47,985 bases of DNA from Clostridia bacterium (GTDB taxonomy: Bacteria; Bacillota; Clostridia; Christensenellales; CAG-138): positions 1 through 47,985 of the forward strand of contig JAGACA010000004.1 of assembly GCA_017614315.1 (NCBI GenBank), read 5' to 3'. Shown piece by piece: positions 1 to 6,475 of this stretch. The notes under the pieces are model-generated. The model did not search any database, had not been told where the DNA came from, and saw only the letters and a list, made by a program, of their open reading frames with translations. The stretch's first letter is position 1. Every line of letters begins with the position of its first letter. The translations under genes and the position numbers were made by a program.

Positions 1-8
1 AAGGGCGA

Positions 9-35
9 GCGAAACCAACCGGTGGATGGTTTCGC
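9..35. other. Perfect 9-bp stem hairpin at left edge
   Basis: Arms gcgaaacca and tggtttcgc enclose a 9-nt loop. No U-tract follows, so it is not a standard terminator. Bases 36-131 hold GC-rich short repeats (gcggtgcgag-like) and no convincing gene. It may be the 3' tail of a feature outside the window. Confidence 0.35.
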
Positions 36-131
36 CGCCCCGTGTTTTGGCGCGGTGCGAGCGCGCGGTGCGAAGCACAAGAAGCGAGACACATTATCGC
101 GGCAAAACCGAATCTCTCCTCCTCCGCTATC

Positions 132-173
132 AAAGAAACCTCTTTTGTCTACCAGGACAAGAGAGGTTTCTTT
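132..173 (+). terminator. Terminator hairpin, copy 1 of a repeated family
   Basis: Stem aaagaaacctct...agaggtttcttt with a short loop and a T-rich 3' side. Close copies lie at 789, 1448 and 3473, and looser relatives at 6377 and 11480. The stem is nearly symmetric, so it may work in both directions. Confidence 0.75.
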
Positions 174-174
174 G

Positions 175-203
175 TTGCTAAGCAACTTAAAACATGGTAT
201 AAT
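175..203 (+). promoter_or_regulatory. Promoter of the small lipoprotein gene
   Basis: TTGCTA, 17-bp spacer, TATAAT, with TGG just before the -10 box. The -35 box starts directly behind the T-tract of the preceding hairpin. Confidence 0.7.
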
Positions 204-227
204 AATACCGACAAAAAGGAGGCAGTT

Positions 228-701
228 ATGTTCTTAAGGAAAAGAGTTTTATTTCTTGTCAGTATTATTGTTCTTTTTGCAGTCTTAACCGGATGTGGAC
301 CGTTCAATGATGATGTGTCCAGAGACCGGATTATAGAATATGTTACCAATAATCACGAAACACTGGAAGCGATCGCAGAAGACGAAATACCAAGTGAAAA
401 AGCTGAACTTGAATCTTGGATCCGTGATCGTCTTGGCAAACAAACAATCGTGAAAAGTGTGTACAGGTTTAATAACAATATTACAGACTTTTATTGCGGA
501 GGAACCGGTTTGGCGACCAATTCGACATATTCCGGGTTTTATTACTCTGCGGATAACACTCCTTTTGCGCTGGAGTTTCCTTCAGATGAATTGGTGGAGA
601 CGTCTTCTGGCGTCTATGAGTGGAAGAGTAATACCGGAGAGGAGATCATTACAGAAAGAATAATTCCAAACTGGTTTTATTATTACATGGTTTGGAATTA
701 A
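228..701 (+). CDS. Small lipoprotein of unknown function
   Basis: A 157-residue protein that I do not recognise. The N-terminus (MFLRKR, then a hydrophobic stretch ending LTGC at about residue 20) is a clear lipoprotein signal, so it is probably anchored to the outer face of the membrane. The mature part is acidic and ends in an aromatic tail (WFYYYMVW). The ATG at 228 was chosen because AAAAGGAGG lies 7 nt upstream and the signal peptide starts there; an in-frame upstream extension would run through the terminator and promoter. It is monocistronic: own promoter before it, own terminator after it. Its codon use is markedly more AT-rich than genes after 1.6 kb, which suggests later acquisition (inference). 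Confidence 0.75.
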   Translation: MFLRKRVLFLVSIIVLFAVLTGCGPFNDDVSRDRIIEYVTNNHETLEAIAEDEIPSEKAELESWIRDRLGKQTIVKSVYRFNNNITDFYCGGTGLATNSTYSGFYYSADNTPFALEFPSDELVETSSGVYEWKSNTGEEIITERIIPNWFYYYMVWN

Positions 702-728
702 CAAGAACATTGGGAAGATATCATATTC

Positions 729-835
729 TGGTGTACTTTTAGGCGTTCTTTCTATGGTTTGGTGTACTTTTGTACGCTCTTATACAACAAAGAAACCTCT
801 TTTGTCTACCAGGGCAAAAGAGGTTTTCTTTATTG
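729..835 (+). repeat. Intergenic repeat module, copy A
   Basis: About 105 bp, closely matching 1390-1494. It starts with two imperfect tandem blocks (ggtgtacttttaggcgttct, then ggtgtacttttgtacgctct) and ends in the repeated terminator hairpin. It separates two unrelated single genes. Confidence 0.75.
789..831 (+). terminator. Terminator hairpin, copy 2
   Basis: Same stem as copy 1 (agaaacctcttttg ... caaaagaggttttct) followed by T-rich sequence. It ends the lipoprotein transcription unit. Confidence 0.75.
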
Positions 836-861
836 TTTTAACATGATGTGCATGATATAAT
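833..861 (+). promoter_or_regulatory. Promoter of the first GNAT gene
   Basis: TTGTTT, 17 bp, TATAAT. The -35 box again overlaps the end of the terminator T-tract. Confidence 0.65.
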
Positions 862-894
862 AATTATGTACGCTTTGGAGGGGAGGAATGACGA

Positions 895-1380
895 ATGGTA
901 CATCTGGAAGAATTAAACAAGTATAATGTTTGGGATGTTATTGAGCTTACTGTAAAAAAAGAGCAGGAAAGCTTTATCGCAGGCAATGAATGGAGTCTCG
1001 TCCATGCCTATGTGGGTAGTAAAACCAAAGGCGCGGTATACCCTTTTGGAATATTTGATGACGATAAAGCTGTTGGATTCTTAATGATCGCATATGACTA
1101 CGGCGAAGTATGCAACGATCCTGACGCACCTGAAATATCCAAAAACAACTATTTCCTTTGGCGATTGATGATAGATCAAGAAGAGCAAGGAAAAGGATAC
1201 GGAAAGAAAGCAGTCGAACTTGCCTTGGAGTTTGTTAAGACATTCCCGCACGGCAAAGCGGATTACTGCTGGCTTTGCTATGACAAGAACAACGAGGTCG
1301 CAAGGAAGCTATATCTTTCCATGGGATTCCAGGAAATCGGCGAACAGGATAATGATATCAACGCGGTAATTAAACTATAG
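895..1380 (+). CDS. GNAT family N-acetyltransferase
   Basis: A 161-residue single-domain acetyltransferase of the GNAT fold, which transfers acetyl from acetyl-CoA to an amine. The acetyl-CoA loop is visible as QEEQGKGYGKKA (about residues 97-108), preceded by the strand FLWRLMID and followed by the typical C-terminal NNEVARKLYLSMGFQEIGE (about 134-152). The acceptor cannot be read from sequence; the family includes polyamine, antibiotic and protein acetylases, and the overall pattern resembles spermidine/spermine-type (BltD-like) members. GGAGGGGAGG lies 7 nt before the ATG. An ATG at 888 is out of frame. The gene is monocistronic, AT-rich, and flanked on both sides by the repeated terminator/promoter module. 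Confidence 0.85.
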   Translation: MVHLEELNKYNVWDVIELTVKKEQESFIAGNEWSLVHAYVGSKTKGAVYPFGIFDDDKAVGFLMIAYDYGEVCNDPDAPEISKNNYFLWRLMIDQEEQGKGYGKKAVELALEFVKTFPHGKADYCWLCYDKNNEVARKLYLSMGFQEIGEQDNDINAVIKL

Positions 1381-1389
1381 AAAATACAC

Positions 1390-1494
1390 TGGTGTACTTT
1401 CAGGCGTTCTTTCTATGCTTTGGTGTCCTTTGCGCGCTCTTTCACAGAAAAGAAACCTCTTTTGTCTGCCGGTGCAAGAGGGGTTTCTTTGTTG
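1390..1494 (+). repeat. Intergenic repeat module, copy B
   Basis: Close copy of 729-835, with the two tandem ggtgtactttc / ggtgtcctttg blocks followed by the terminator hairpin. It starts 10 bp after the GNAT stop codon. Confidence 0.75.
1448..1490 (+). terminator. Terminator hairpin, copy 3
   Basis: aaaagaaacctctt ... aagaggggtttcttt. A promoter follows directly: TTGCTT at 1492 and a TAATAT-like -10 at 1515, 17 bp apart, which would serve the GGDEF gene. Confidence 0.7.
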
Positions 1495-1607
1495 CTTTTT
1501 TCGTGGCTGTATGATAATATTATTGCGGATATATGATGTTTCCGATGCGGATATCGTTCAATAGCGTCTGAGATGCACATTGATGGAAAGAAAGCGCAGG
1601 TATTATT

Positions 1608-3233
1608 ATGCGGGAAAGCAAAGCTGCTGCGACAGTCGAAGCAGTTGTAAAAGCATCCGGTGATGATTTACAAACACAGATGCGGGAACTGAAGCGACTT
1701 ATTCGGGAAGGAAAGCGAGCCAACGATCTTCTGCTGGTTGGAGCCGCATATTGTCGGCTTGCCGAGATCTGCAACGATGCGGACGATCTGCCCGGGGTGC
1801 TTGCCAATTCGATGAAGGCGGTCACGCTGCTGCAGGATACCGGCGAATATGAACTGCTCGCGAAGTCCTGTTCCGCACTGGGCTATGCTTATACACACCA
1901 GGGCAACAACCAGATGGCGCTGTTCTACGACGAACGCGCGTACAGCATCGTAAAAAAGCACCGGATTCGAGGCCAAACCAGACTCGCGGTCATGAACAAC
2001 CTTGCGACCGGTTACCGTGCCTTGGAGGAGACCCAAAAAAGCATCCGGTATGGGAACGAATGCCTCGATCTGCTCCGAAAGGAACAATGTGAAGACTATG
2101 ACGATCTTGTCATGTATTCCCTCAACTTGGCCGAGTATTATAAAGACAACGGCGAACTGAAGATCGCCATGGAAATACTCAAATCTCTATCGGCATATCT
2201 CGAAAAAGTGGAGTATTCACCCTTTGTCTGCGACTACTATCTGAGAAGCGCGATCGTTTCCTATTTAAGCGAGGACGTAACAGCAGGCAACAGCTATATG
2301 GATACCGCTTTTACCCTCATTCCTGAAAAAACCTATCCGCTTCCCCTGTATGACGATCTTCATGAGGTCTCGCGCCTCCTTTTGAATCACAGGGACCGGG
2401 AGCGGGCGAAAACAATCCTTGATATCATGACCATATATGCCGAGAAGAACCCCGGCACACTGGAGCAGCTTTTTGCCGCCAGCATGATGGCGAACTACTA
2501 TAATACCTTCGCCGAGTATCAGCTCGCTTCGGAGTATTTCGCAAAATACGAAGCGCTGAAAGAGAGACAAGAGCGCGAACAGAAGGAAATGCAGATGACT
2601 CTGCACAGGATCACGCAGAAGACCGAGACAGAGGTCCGCAAGCTAAGGCGGAGAATACAGGAAAGCGAAGCGCTTGCCTCTCTGGAGCCGATGACGAAGC
2701 TGCTGAACCGTTCGGCACTGCTCCGCATCTCATCGGAATTCATCGAGTCGGCTGCAAAGAAGAAACAGAAGGTCGGAGCGGTCTTTATTGATATCGACTT
2801 TTTCAAGGAGTGCAACGACACCTACGGCCACGCCAAAGGCGACGAAATCATCCGGGAGGTTGCCCGCGCCTGCCGGAAGCAGGAGACCGCCAATATCCGC
2901 TTTGCCCGCTACGGCGGCGACGAATTCTTCGGGATCACAAAGGGGCTCACGGATGACCAGGTCTGCGAAGTGGCCCGCCGCATCTGCCAAATCATTCGGA
3001 ATGCGGATATCCCCAATGCGAACAATCCGGCAGGCGGAAGAATCACGCTGTCGGTCGGCGTTGTGAATGTGCCTATTACCGCCAGAACGGATACCATTCT
3101 GGAAATCGCAAATTATGCCGATAAGGCGTTGTATCACGCGAAAAATGCGGGAAAGAATATGATTTTCGAACTCTTCCGCAGCGACGGTGAGGCAAAAAAC
3201 GCCGAAACGTCCTATATCAAAATCGATTTTTAG
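1608..3233 (+). CDS. TPR-repeat diguanylate cyclase (GGDEF domain)
   Basis: A 541-residue soluble protein. Residues about 1-340 are helical tetratricopeptide-like repeats (AAYCRLAEICNDADD, AKSCSALGYAYTHQGNN, NNLATGYRALEETQKS), a protein-binding or sensing scaffold. A coiled coil (about 320-365) leads to a C-terminal GGDEF domain. The domain looks active: IDIDFFKECNDTYGHAKGDE carries the metal and nucleotide residues, and RYGGDEFFG has the intact signature at G436-F440. This would make cyclic di-GMP from two GTP. The inhibitory RxxD site expected just before RYGGDEF is not there (TANI instead), so feedback control may be weak. No signal peptide or membrane segment is seen. The start is only moderately supported (weak purine-rich RBS). 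Monocistronic. Confidence 0.88.
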   Translation: MRESKAAATVEAVVKASGDDLQTQMRELKRLIREGKRANDLLLVGAAYCRLAEICNDADDLPGVLANSMKAVTLLQDTGEYELLAKSCSALGYAYTHQGNNQMALFYDERAYSIVKKHRIRGQTRLAVMNNLATGYRALEETQKSIRYGNECLDLLRKEQCEDYDDLVMYSLNLAEYYKDNGELKIAMEILKSLSAYLEKVEYSPFVCDYYLRSAIVSYLSEDVTAGNSYMDTAFTLIPEKTYPLPLYDDLHEVSRLLLNHRDRERAKTILDIMTIYAEKNPGTLEQLFAASMMANYYNTFAEYQLASEYFAKYEALKERQEREQKEMQMTLHRITQKTETEVRKLRRRIQESEALASLEPMTKLLNRSALLRISSEFIESAAKKKQKVGAVFIDIDFFKECNDTYGHAKGDEIIREVARACRKQETANIRFARYGGDEFFGITKGLTDDQVCEVARRICQIIRNADIPNANNPAGGRITLSVGVVNVPITARTDTILEIANYADKALYHAKNAGKNMIFELFRSDGEAKNAETSYIKIDF

Positions 3234-3294
3234 TCAGACGCGCTTCCGTTGGATAATGATGTCATGCATCATTTTGCTTTTGAAAAGCAAGCGT

Positions 3295-3346
3295 TACGTT
3301 TGTGCGTTCTTCCTTTGAATCTGATACGTTTGTACGCTTTTTTCAG
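3295..3346 (+). repeat. Degenerate copy of the intergenic tandem blocks
   Basis: tacgtttgtgcgttctt and tacgtttgtacgctttt resemble the paired blocks at 729 and 1390. Here they are separated from their terminator hairpin by about 125 bp of palindromic sequence. Confidence 0.5.
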
Positions 3347-3472
3347 TTATATCCGCCTTCGGCGAGTTTGATTGCGCTGCAGTGATATCCGGCTTACGCC
3401 GAGTGATATTGCTTTGCGCGCAGTTTTGAAGACGAATATAGAATAACTGCGATCATCGGGAGCAATATAACT
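3347..3472. repeat. Palindromic repeat insertion in the 3234-3571 spacer
   Basis: Contains small self-complementary units: atccgccttcggcgag, then gatatccggcttacgccgag, then gatattgctttgcgcgcag. It reads like a string of short hairpin units rather than a gene and appears inserted between the tandem blocks and the terminator. The rest of the 338-bp spacer holds the degenerate blocks, the terminator and the promoter; no gene is seen. Confidence 0.5.
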
Positions 3473-3509
3473 AACCTCTTTTGTCTGCCGGGACAGGAGA
3501 GGTTTCTTT
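3473..3509 (+). terminator. Terminator hairpin, copy 4
   Basis: aacctcttttgtctg ... caggagaggtt followed by tctttg. Same family as 132, 789 and 1448. Confidence 0.7.
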
Positions 3510-3510
3510 G

Positions 3511-3539
3511 TTGCCGTTACCCTGCGGGTATGGTATAAT
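3511..3539 (+). promoter_or_regulatory. Promoter of the HicB/DinB-like gene
   Basis: TTGCCG, 17 bp, TATAAT, with TATGG before the -10. The same terminator-promoter junction as at 175. Confidence 0.7.
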
Positions 3540-3571
3540 TTCTCAACGACCCTTAATTAGGAGGAGAAAGC

Positions 3572-4279
3572 ATGAAGATCCGGTGCGTATGGGAGCATAA
3601 CGGCAACGACAGTCTTCTCTATGCCGAGAATTTTACAGGCGCATTTACAAGGGGAGGATCACTTGAGGAGGCGCTTGCCAAAATGCCGGAGGAGATCCGA
3701 CGGTACCGGCTTTGGAAAGGCGAGCCCCCATTTGACATTATTGACCCGGAGATCGTTCAGGAAAAGCAATCCGATTTACAGATCAAAGACGCCGACAGCG
3801 ATGTGCTGTTTAAGACAGAAGAAGCGCCCCTGAGCGCAGAAGAATACCTGCATCTCAAATCGTTGGCAATGAAGTCTGCCGAAGATTTCCAAGCGCTTTA
3901 TTTATCTTTTCCGGACAAAAACAAGAGCGCAAACCCGATGCGAAAGACATTTTACGGAGATGTGCCCCGTACTGCGGAGGAAATGTACCGGCACACGAAA
4001 AACGTGAACGCATACTATTTCTCCGAGATCGGCGTTGACGCCGACAACGAAGGATCGATCGTGTCCTGCAGGGCGCGAGGCTTTGATGCGCTTGAGGCCA
4101 TTCCCGACTTTCTGTCTATGGAAGCGGTAACAGGCAGCTATGACGAGCGATGGTCGGTCAGGAAAGTATTGAGGCGTTTTATTTGGCATGACAGGATACA
4201 TGCTAAAGCGATGTACAAAATGGGCGTATTGACCTTTGGCGAAGATATCATTCCCGACGTTTTCGGATTCTGCCGGTAG
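3572..4279 (+). CDS. HicB-like / DinB-like two-domain protein
   Basis: A 235-residue soluble protein. The first ~50 residues (GGSLEEALAKMPEEIRRYRLW) resemble the HicB-type partial RNase H fold found in antitoxin HicB. The C-terminal ~130 residues look like the DinB/YfiT four-helix superfamily, with histidines in WHDRIHAKAM (about residues 205-214) that could bind a metal. The DinB superfamily includes thiol-dependent S-transferases (bacillithiol, mycothiol), but no substrate can be assigned. No HicA toxin gene is next to it, so a classic toxin-antitoxin role is unlikely. GGAGGAG precedes the ATG. It has its own promoter and is followed by a terminator-like hairpin, so it is monocistronic. Confidence 0.72.
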   Translation: MKIRCVWEHNGNDSLLYAENFTGAFTRGGSLEEALAKMPEEIRRYRLWKGEPPFDIIDPEIVQEKQSDLQIKDADSDVLFKTEEAPLSAEEYLHLKSLAMKSAEDFQALYLSFPDKNKSANPMRKTFYGDVPRTAEEMYRHTKNVNAYYFSEIGVDADNEGSIVSCRARGFDALEAIPDFLSMEAVTGSYDERWSVRKVLRRFIWHDRIHAKAMYKMGVLTFGEDIIPDVFGFCR

Positions 4280-4316
4280 ATCTCAATATGCGGGACAGTC
4301 CATAGGAATGTTTTCC

Positions 4317-4349
4317 CGTGCTTTGGTACCTTTTAAGTGTTCTTACACA
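4317..4349 (+). repeat. Partial copy of the intergenic tandem block
   Basis: gtgctttggtaccttttaag followed by tgttcttacacaat resembles the second tandem block at 1417-1447 (tgctttggtgtcctttgcgc). It again lies just before a hairpin and a TATAAT box. Confidence 0.45.
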
Positions 4350-4393
4350 ATAAAACAAGCCGTCCCTTCGGAGCGGGAGAAGCCTTTTTTATT
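4349..4393 (+). terminator. Terminator-like hairpin
   Basis: aataaaa ... ttttttatt outer stem with an inner tccc/ggga stem around a ttcgg loop. Different core from the agaaacctc family but in the same place relative to the repeat block and the next promoter (TATAAT at 4407). Confidence 0.6.
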
Positions 4394-4443
4394 GTCCGCC
4401 GCGTGGTATAATTACGATGAAAAAAGATCCGGAGGAACGGAAC

Positions 4444-4623
4444 ATGATCCTATCTGAGGCCGAAAGGCTGATACTCAGGAACTATACGATGGACGACGTG
4501 CCCGAAGCGCACGAGTATTTCTCGGACGAATAGGCGTCGCGGTGCGAGGATTTCTGGCCAGAGACGGTCGAAGAGGCAGAGAAAAGCTTTCAGAAAGGAA
4601 GGACATGGACAAATGAGATTTAA
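4444..4623 (+). pseudogene. GNAT acetyltransferase remnant with internal stop
   Basis: The frame from ATG 4444 (RBS GGAGG at 4431) reads MILSEAERLILRNYTMDD and continues to EYFSDE, a classic RimJ/RimL-type GNAT N-terminus. It meets a TAG at 4531. In the same frame after the stop it goes on plausibly (CEDFWPETVEEAEKSFQKG), which is also GNAT-like, then ends at TAA 4621. The acetyl-CoA-binding half is missing. So the gene carries a nonsense change and has lost its 3' part where it meets the peptidase gene, whose ATG at 4613 lies inside the remnant. The remnant probably still supplies the promoter and leader for the peptidase. Confidence 0.7.
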
Positions 4624-6367
4624 CCGTATTTTCGCCGCACTTCTGGCGGCGCTCATGCTCGCCGCGAGCCTTACAGGCTGCAGCGGCGCCGCAAACGAGC
4701 CCGATAAGCCCGCCGCCACCGCCGCACCCACGGCGGAGCCCGCAACCACGCCCGCGCCGACGCCGGAGCCGACGCCCGCTCCGGAGGAGCCGCCCGTCCG
4801 CATGAGAAACGGCGGCAGCCTGTGCTTTCTGCCGGAGGAGCCGATCGATATCCCGAACCTGTCCGAGATGGTCTATACCCGCCCGGACTCCGAAGCGCTG
4901 ATCGCGAAGATCGAGGCCCTCACGGAAAAGGCGGCTGTGTGCCAAGACCCGGCGGAGCTCCTTGACGATTATTACGAGATCGCGGTGCTGGTGAACCGTT
5001 ACGCTACCATGATAAGTCTCGCGTATTACCGTTTCAGCACGGATATCTTTGACGAATACTTTTCCGAAGAGTACGATCGCTGCGATGAGAACGGCTCGGC
5101 GATCGATGAAAAGCTTAATGAACTCTATGCCGTGTTCGCCGCGTCCCCGTTTAGGAACATACTGGAGGCGGAATACTTCGGCGAGGGGTTCTTCAGGGAT
5201 TACGAGGATTTCAACACGGCGGACGATACGTTCCTCGAGCATAAAAAGCGGGAGAACGATCTCCTTTTCCGATACTATGAGCTTTCGGGGAACGCCGACT
5301 TTTCCACCTATAGGGGTATCGAAAAAAGCCGCGGGGAGATAGGCGGCGTATTCATCGAGCTCATAAAGGTCAGGAGAGAGATCGCGGCCGCGAAGGGCTA
5401 TGACAACTATATGGATTACGCCTACGCCTGCGAATACAAGCGGGATTTCACCACCGACCGGGCGAAGGAATACCTCGAGCTCGTGAGGACGCGGCTCGCT
5501 CCGCTCCTTGAAAACAGGAAGATAACCGAAGAGTATTCGTACTATTCCGACTGGCGGGAGTCGAAGACCGTTGAGATACTCTCCTCCGCCGCGCAGAAGA
5601 TGGGCGGCCCCGTCTGGGAAGCGTTCCGATTCATGATCGACCATGAGCTTTACGACATTTCCTATTCAAACAACAAGCTCTCCACCGCCTACACGAGCTA
5701 CCTCGCGGACTACGAGTCGCCGTTCATATTCGTCGATCCCGGCGCAAAGGATCTGCTCATAGCGATGTTCCACGAATTCGGGCATTTTACCGACGCGTAC
5801 GTGAATTACGGCCTCTCGGGCGATCTCGAGCTCTCGGAGATCTATTCCCAGGCGATGGTGTACCTCGCGTTCGCCTATGGCGAGCCGTTCTCGGACAGCG
5901 CGCGTGAAACGAACCTCCGCGCGACGCTCGCAGAGCTTTTGACGGGAAGCATTATCCGGATGGCGGCTTACGGCGATTTCGAGCTTCGGGTATATTCGCT
6001 CGCGCCGGAGGAGCTCAGCCTTGACGCGATCGACGAAATTTACGCCCAATGCATGAAGGATTACGGCCTCGCGGGGCTGATCGGCATCGAGTACACGAAG
6101 ATCTACTGGGTGGCGTACCACCATTTCTTCGATTATCCCGGCTACGTCATCAGCTATTCCATCTCCGCTGTGCCCGCTGTACAGATCTGCCGTCTGGAGG
6201 CGGAGGAGCCCGGTGCGGGCGTTGAAGCCTTCTGCCGCCTGCTCGGCCGCACCCGCGGCAAAAGATTCACCGCGGTGCTCGCGGAGGCGGGTCTCGACAG
6301 TCCCTTTGACGCCGCGGCTTTCGACGGGCTCGCGGAATTCCTGAAGGCGGTATTCGAAATGAACTGA
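4613..6367 (+). CDS. M3-family metallopeptidase lipoprotein (oligoendopeptidase F-like)
   Basis: A 584-residue exported zinc peptidase. The N-terminus ends in LAASLTGC (lipobox, Cys about 23), followed by a Pro/Ala/Glu/Thr-rich linker to about residue 62 that would hold the enzyme off the membrane. The catalytic motif HEFGH spans H387-H391 (HExxH), with a downstream Glu in ELSEIYSQ as likely third zinc ligand and the substrate-binding YHHFFDYPGYVISY near residues 502-515, as in M3/PepF enzymes that cut short peptides. M3 enzymes are mostly cytoplasmic, so a lipid-anchored one is worth noting. The start fits RBS AAGGAAGG about 8 nt upstream. It overlaps the end of the GNAT remnant. A terminator and promoter follow. 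Confidence 0.88.
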   Translation: MRFNRIFAALLAALMLAASLTGCSGAANEPDKPAATAAPTAEPATTPAPTPEPTPAPEEPPVRMRNGGSLCFLPEEPIDIPNLSEMVYTRPDSEALIAKIEALTEKAAVCQDPAELLDDYYEIAVLVNRYATMISLAYYRFSTDIFDEYFSEEYDRCDENGSAIDEKLNELYAVFAASPFRNILEAEYFGEGFFRDYEDFNTADDTFLEHKKRENDLLFRYYELSGNADFSTYRGIEKSRGEIGGVFIELIKVRREIAAAKGYDNYMDYAYACEYKRDFTTDRAKEYLELVRTRLAPLLENRKITEEYSYYSDWRESKTVEILSSAAQKMGGPVWEAFRFMIDHELYDISYSNNKLSTAYTSYLADYESPFIFVDPGAKDLLIAMFHEFGHFTDAYVNYGLSGDLELSEIYSQAMVYLAFAYGEPFSDSARETNLRATLAELLTGSIIRMAAYGDFELRVYSLAPEELSLDAIDEIYAQCMKDYGLAGLIGIEYTKIYWVAYHHFFDYPGYVISYSISAVPAVQICRLEAEEPGAGVEAFCRLLGRTRGKRFTAVLAEAGLDSPFDAAAFDGLAEFLKAVFEMN

Positions 6368-6376
6368 CTTATAACG

Positions 6377-6414
6377 AAAGAACCTCTTTTTCCTGCAGGA
6401 CAAAGAAGTTTTTT
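6377..6414 (+). terminator. Terminator hairpin, variant of the repeated family
   Basis: aaagaacctcttt ... aaagaagttttttg. The left half is close to the family at 132; the right half has drifted, leaving a mismatched stem before the T-tract. Confidence 0.55.
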
Positions 6415-6415
6415 G

Positions 6416-6444
6416 TTGCCGCCGCACCCCGGTTATGGTATAAT
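6416..6444 (+). promoter_or_regulatory. Promoter of the serine hydrolase/HD-GYP operon
   Basis: TTGCCG, 17 bp, TATAAT with TATGG before the -10; same junction design as at 3511. Confidence 0.7.
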
Positions 6445-6475
6445 CAAACTGTTATATCGCTTTTTAGGAGAGAGT

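Noticed and set aside
9-35. tRNA or rRNA end at the left edge
   Set aside because: A single hairpin with no cloverleaf or rRNA-like sequence.
729-4443. Integron with attC sites
   Set aside because: The repeats lack attC-type inverted core sites (RYYYAAC/GTTRRRY) in the right layout and no integrase is seen; only the cassette-like look remains.
4475-5644. Long open frame on the minus strand under the M3 peptidase gene
   Set aside because: It mirrors the high-GC codon pattern of the peptidase, has no RBS and no recognisable domain.
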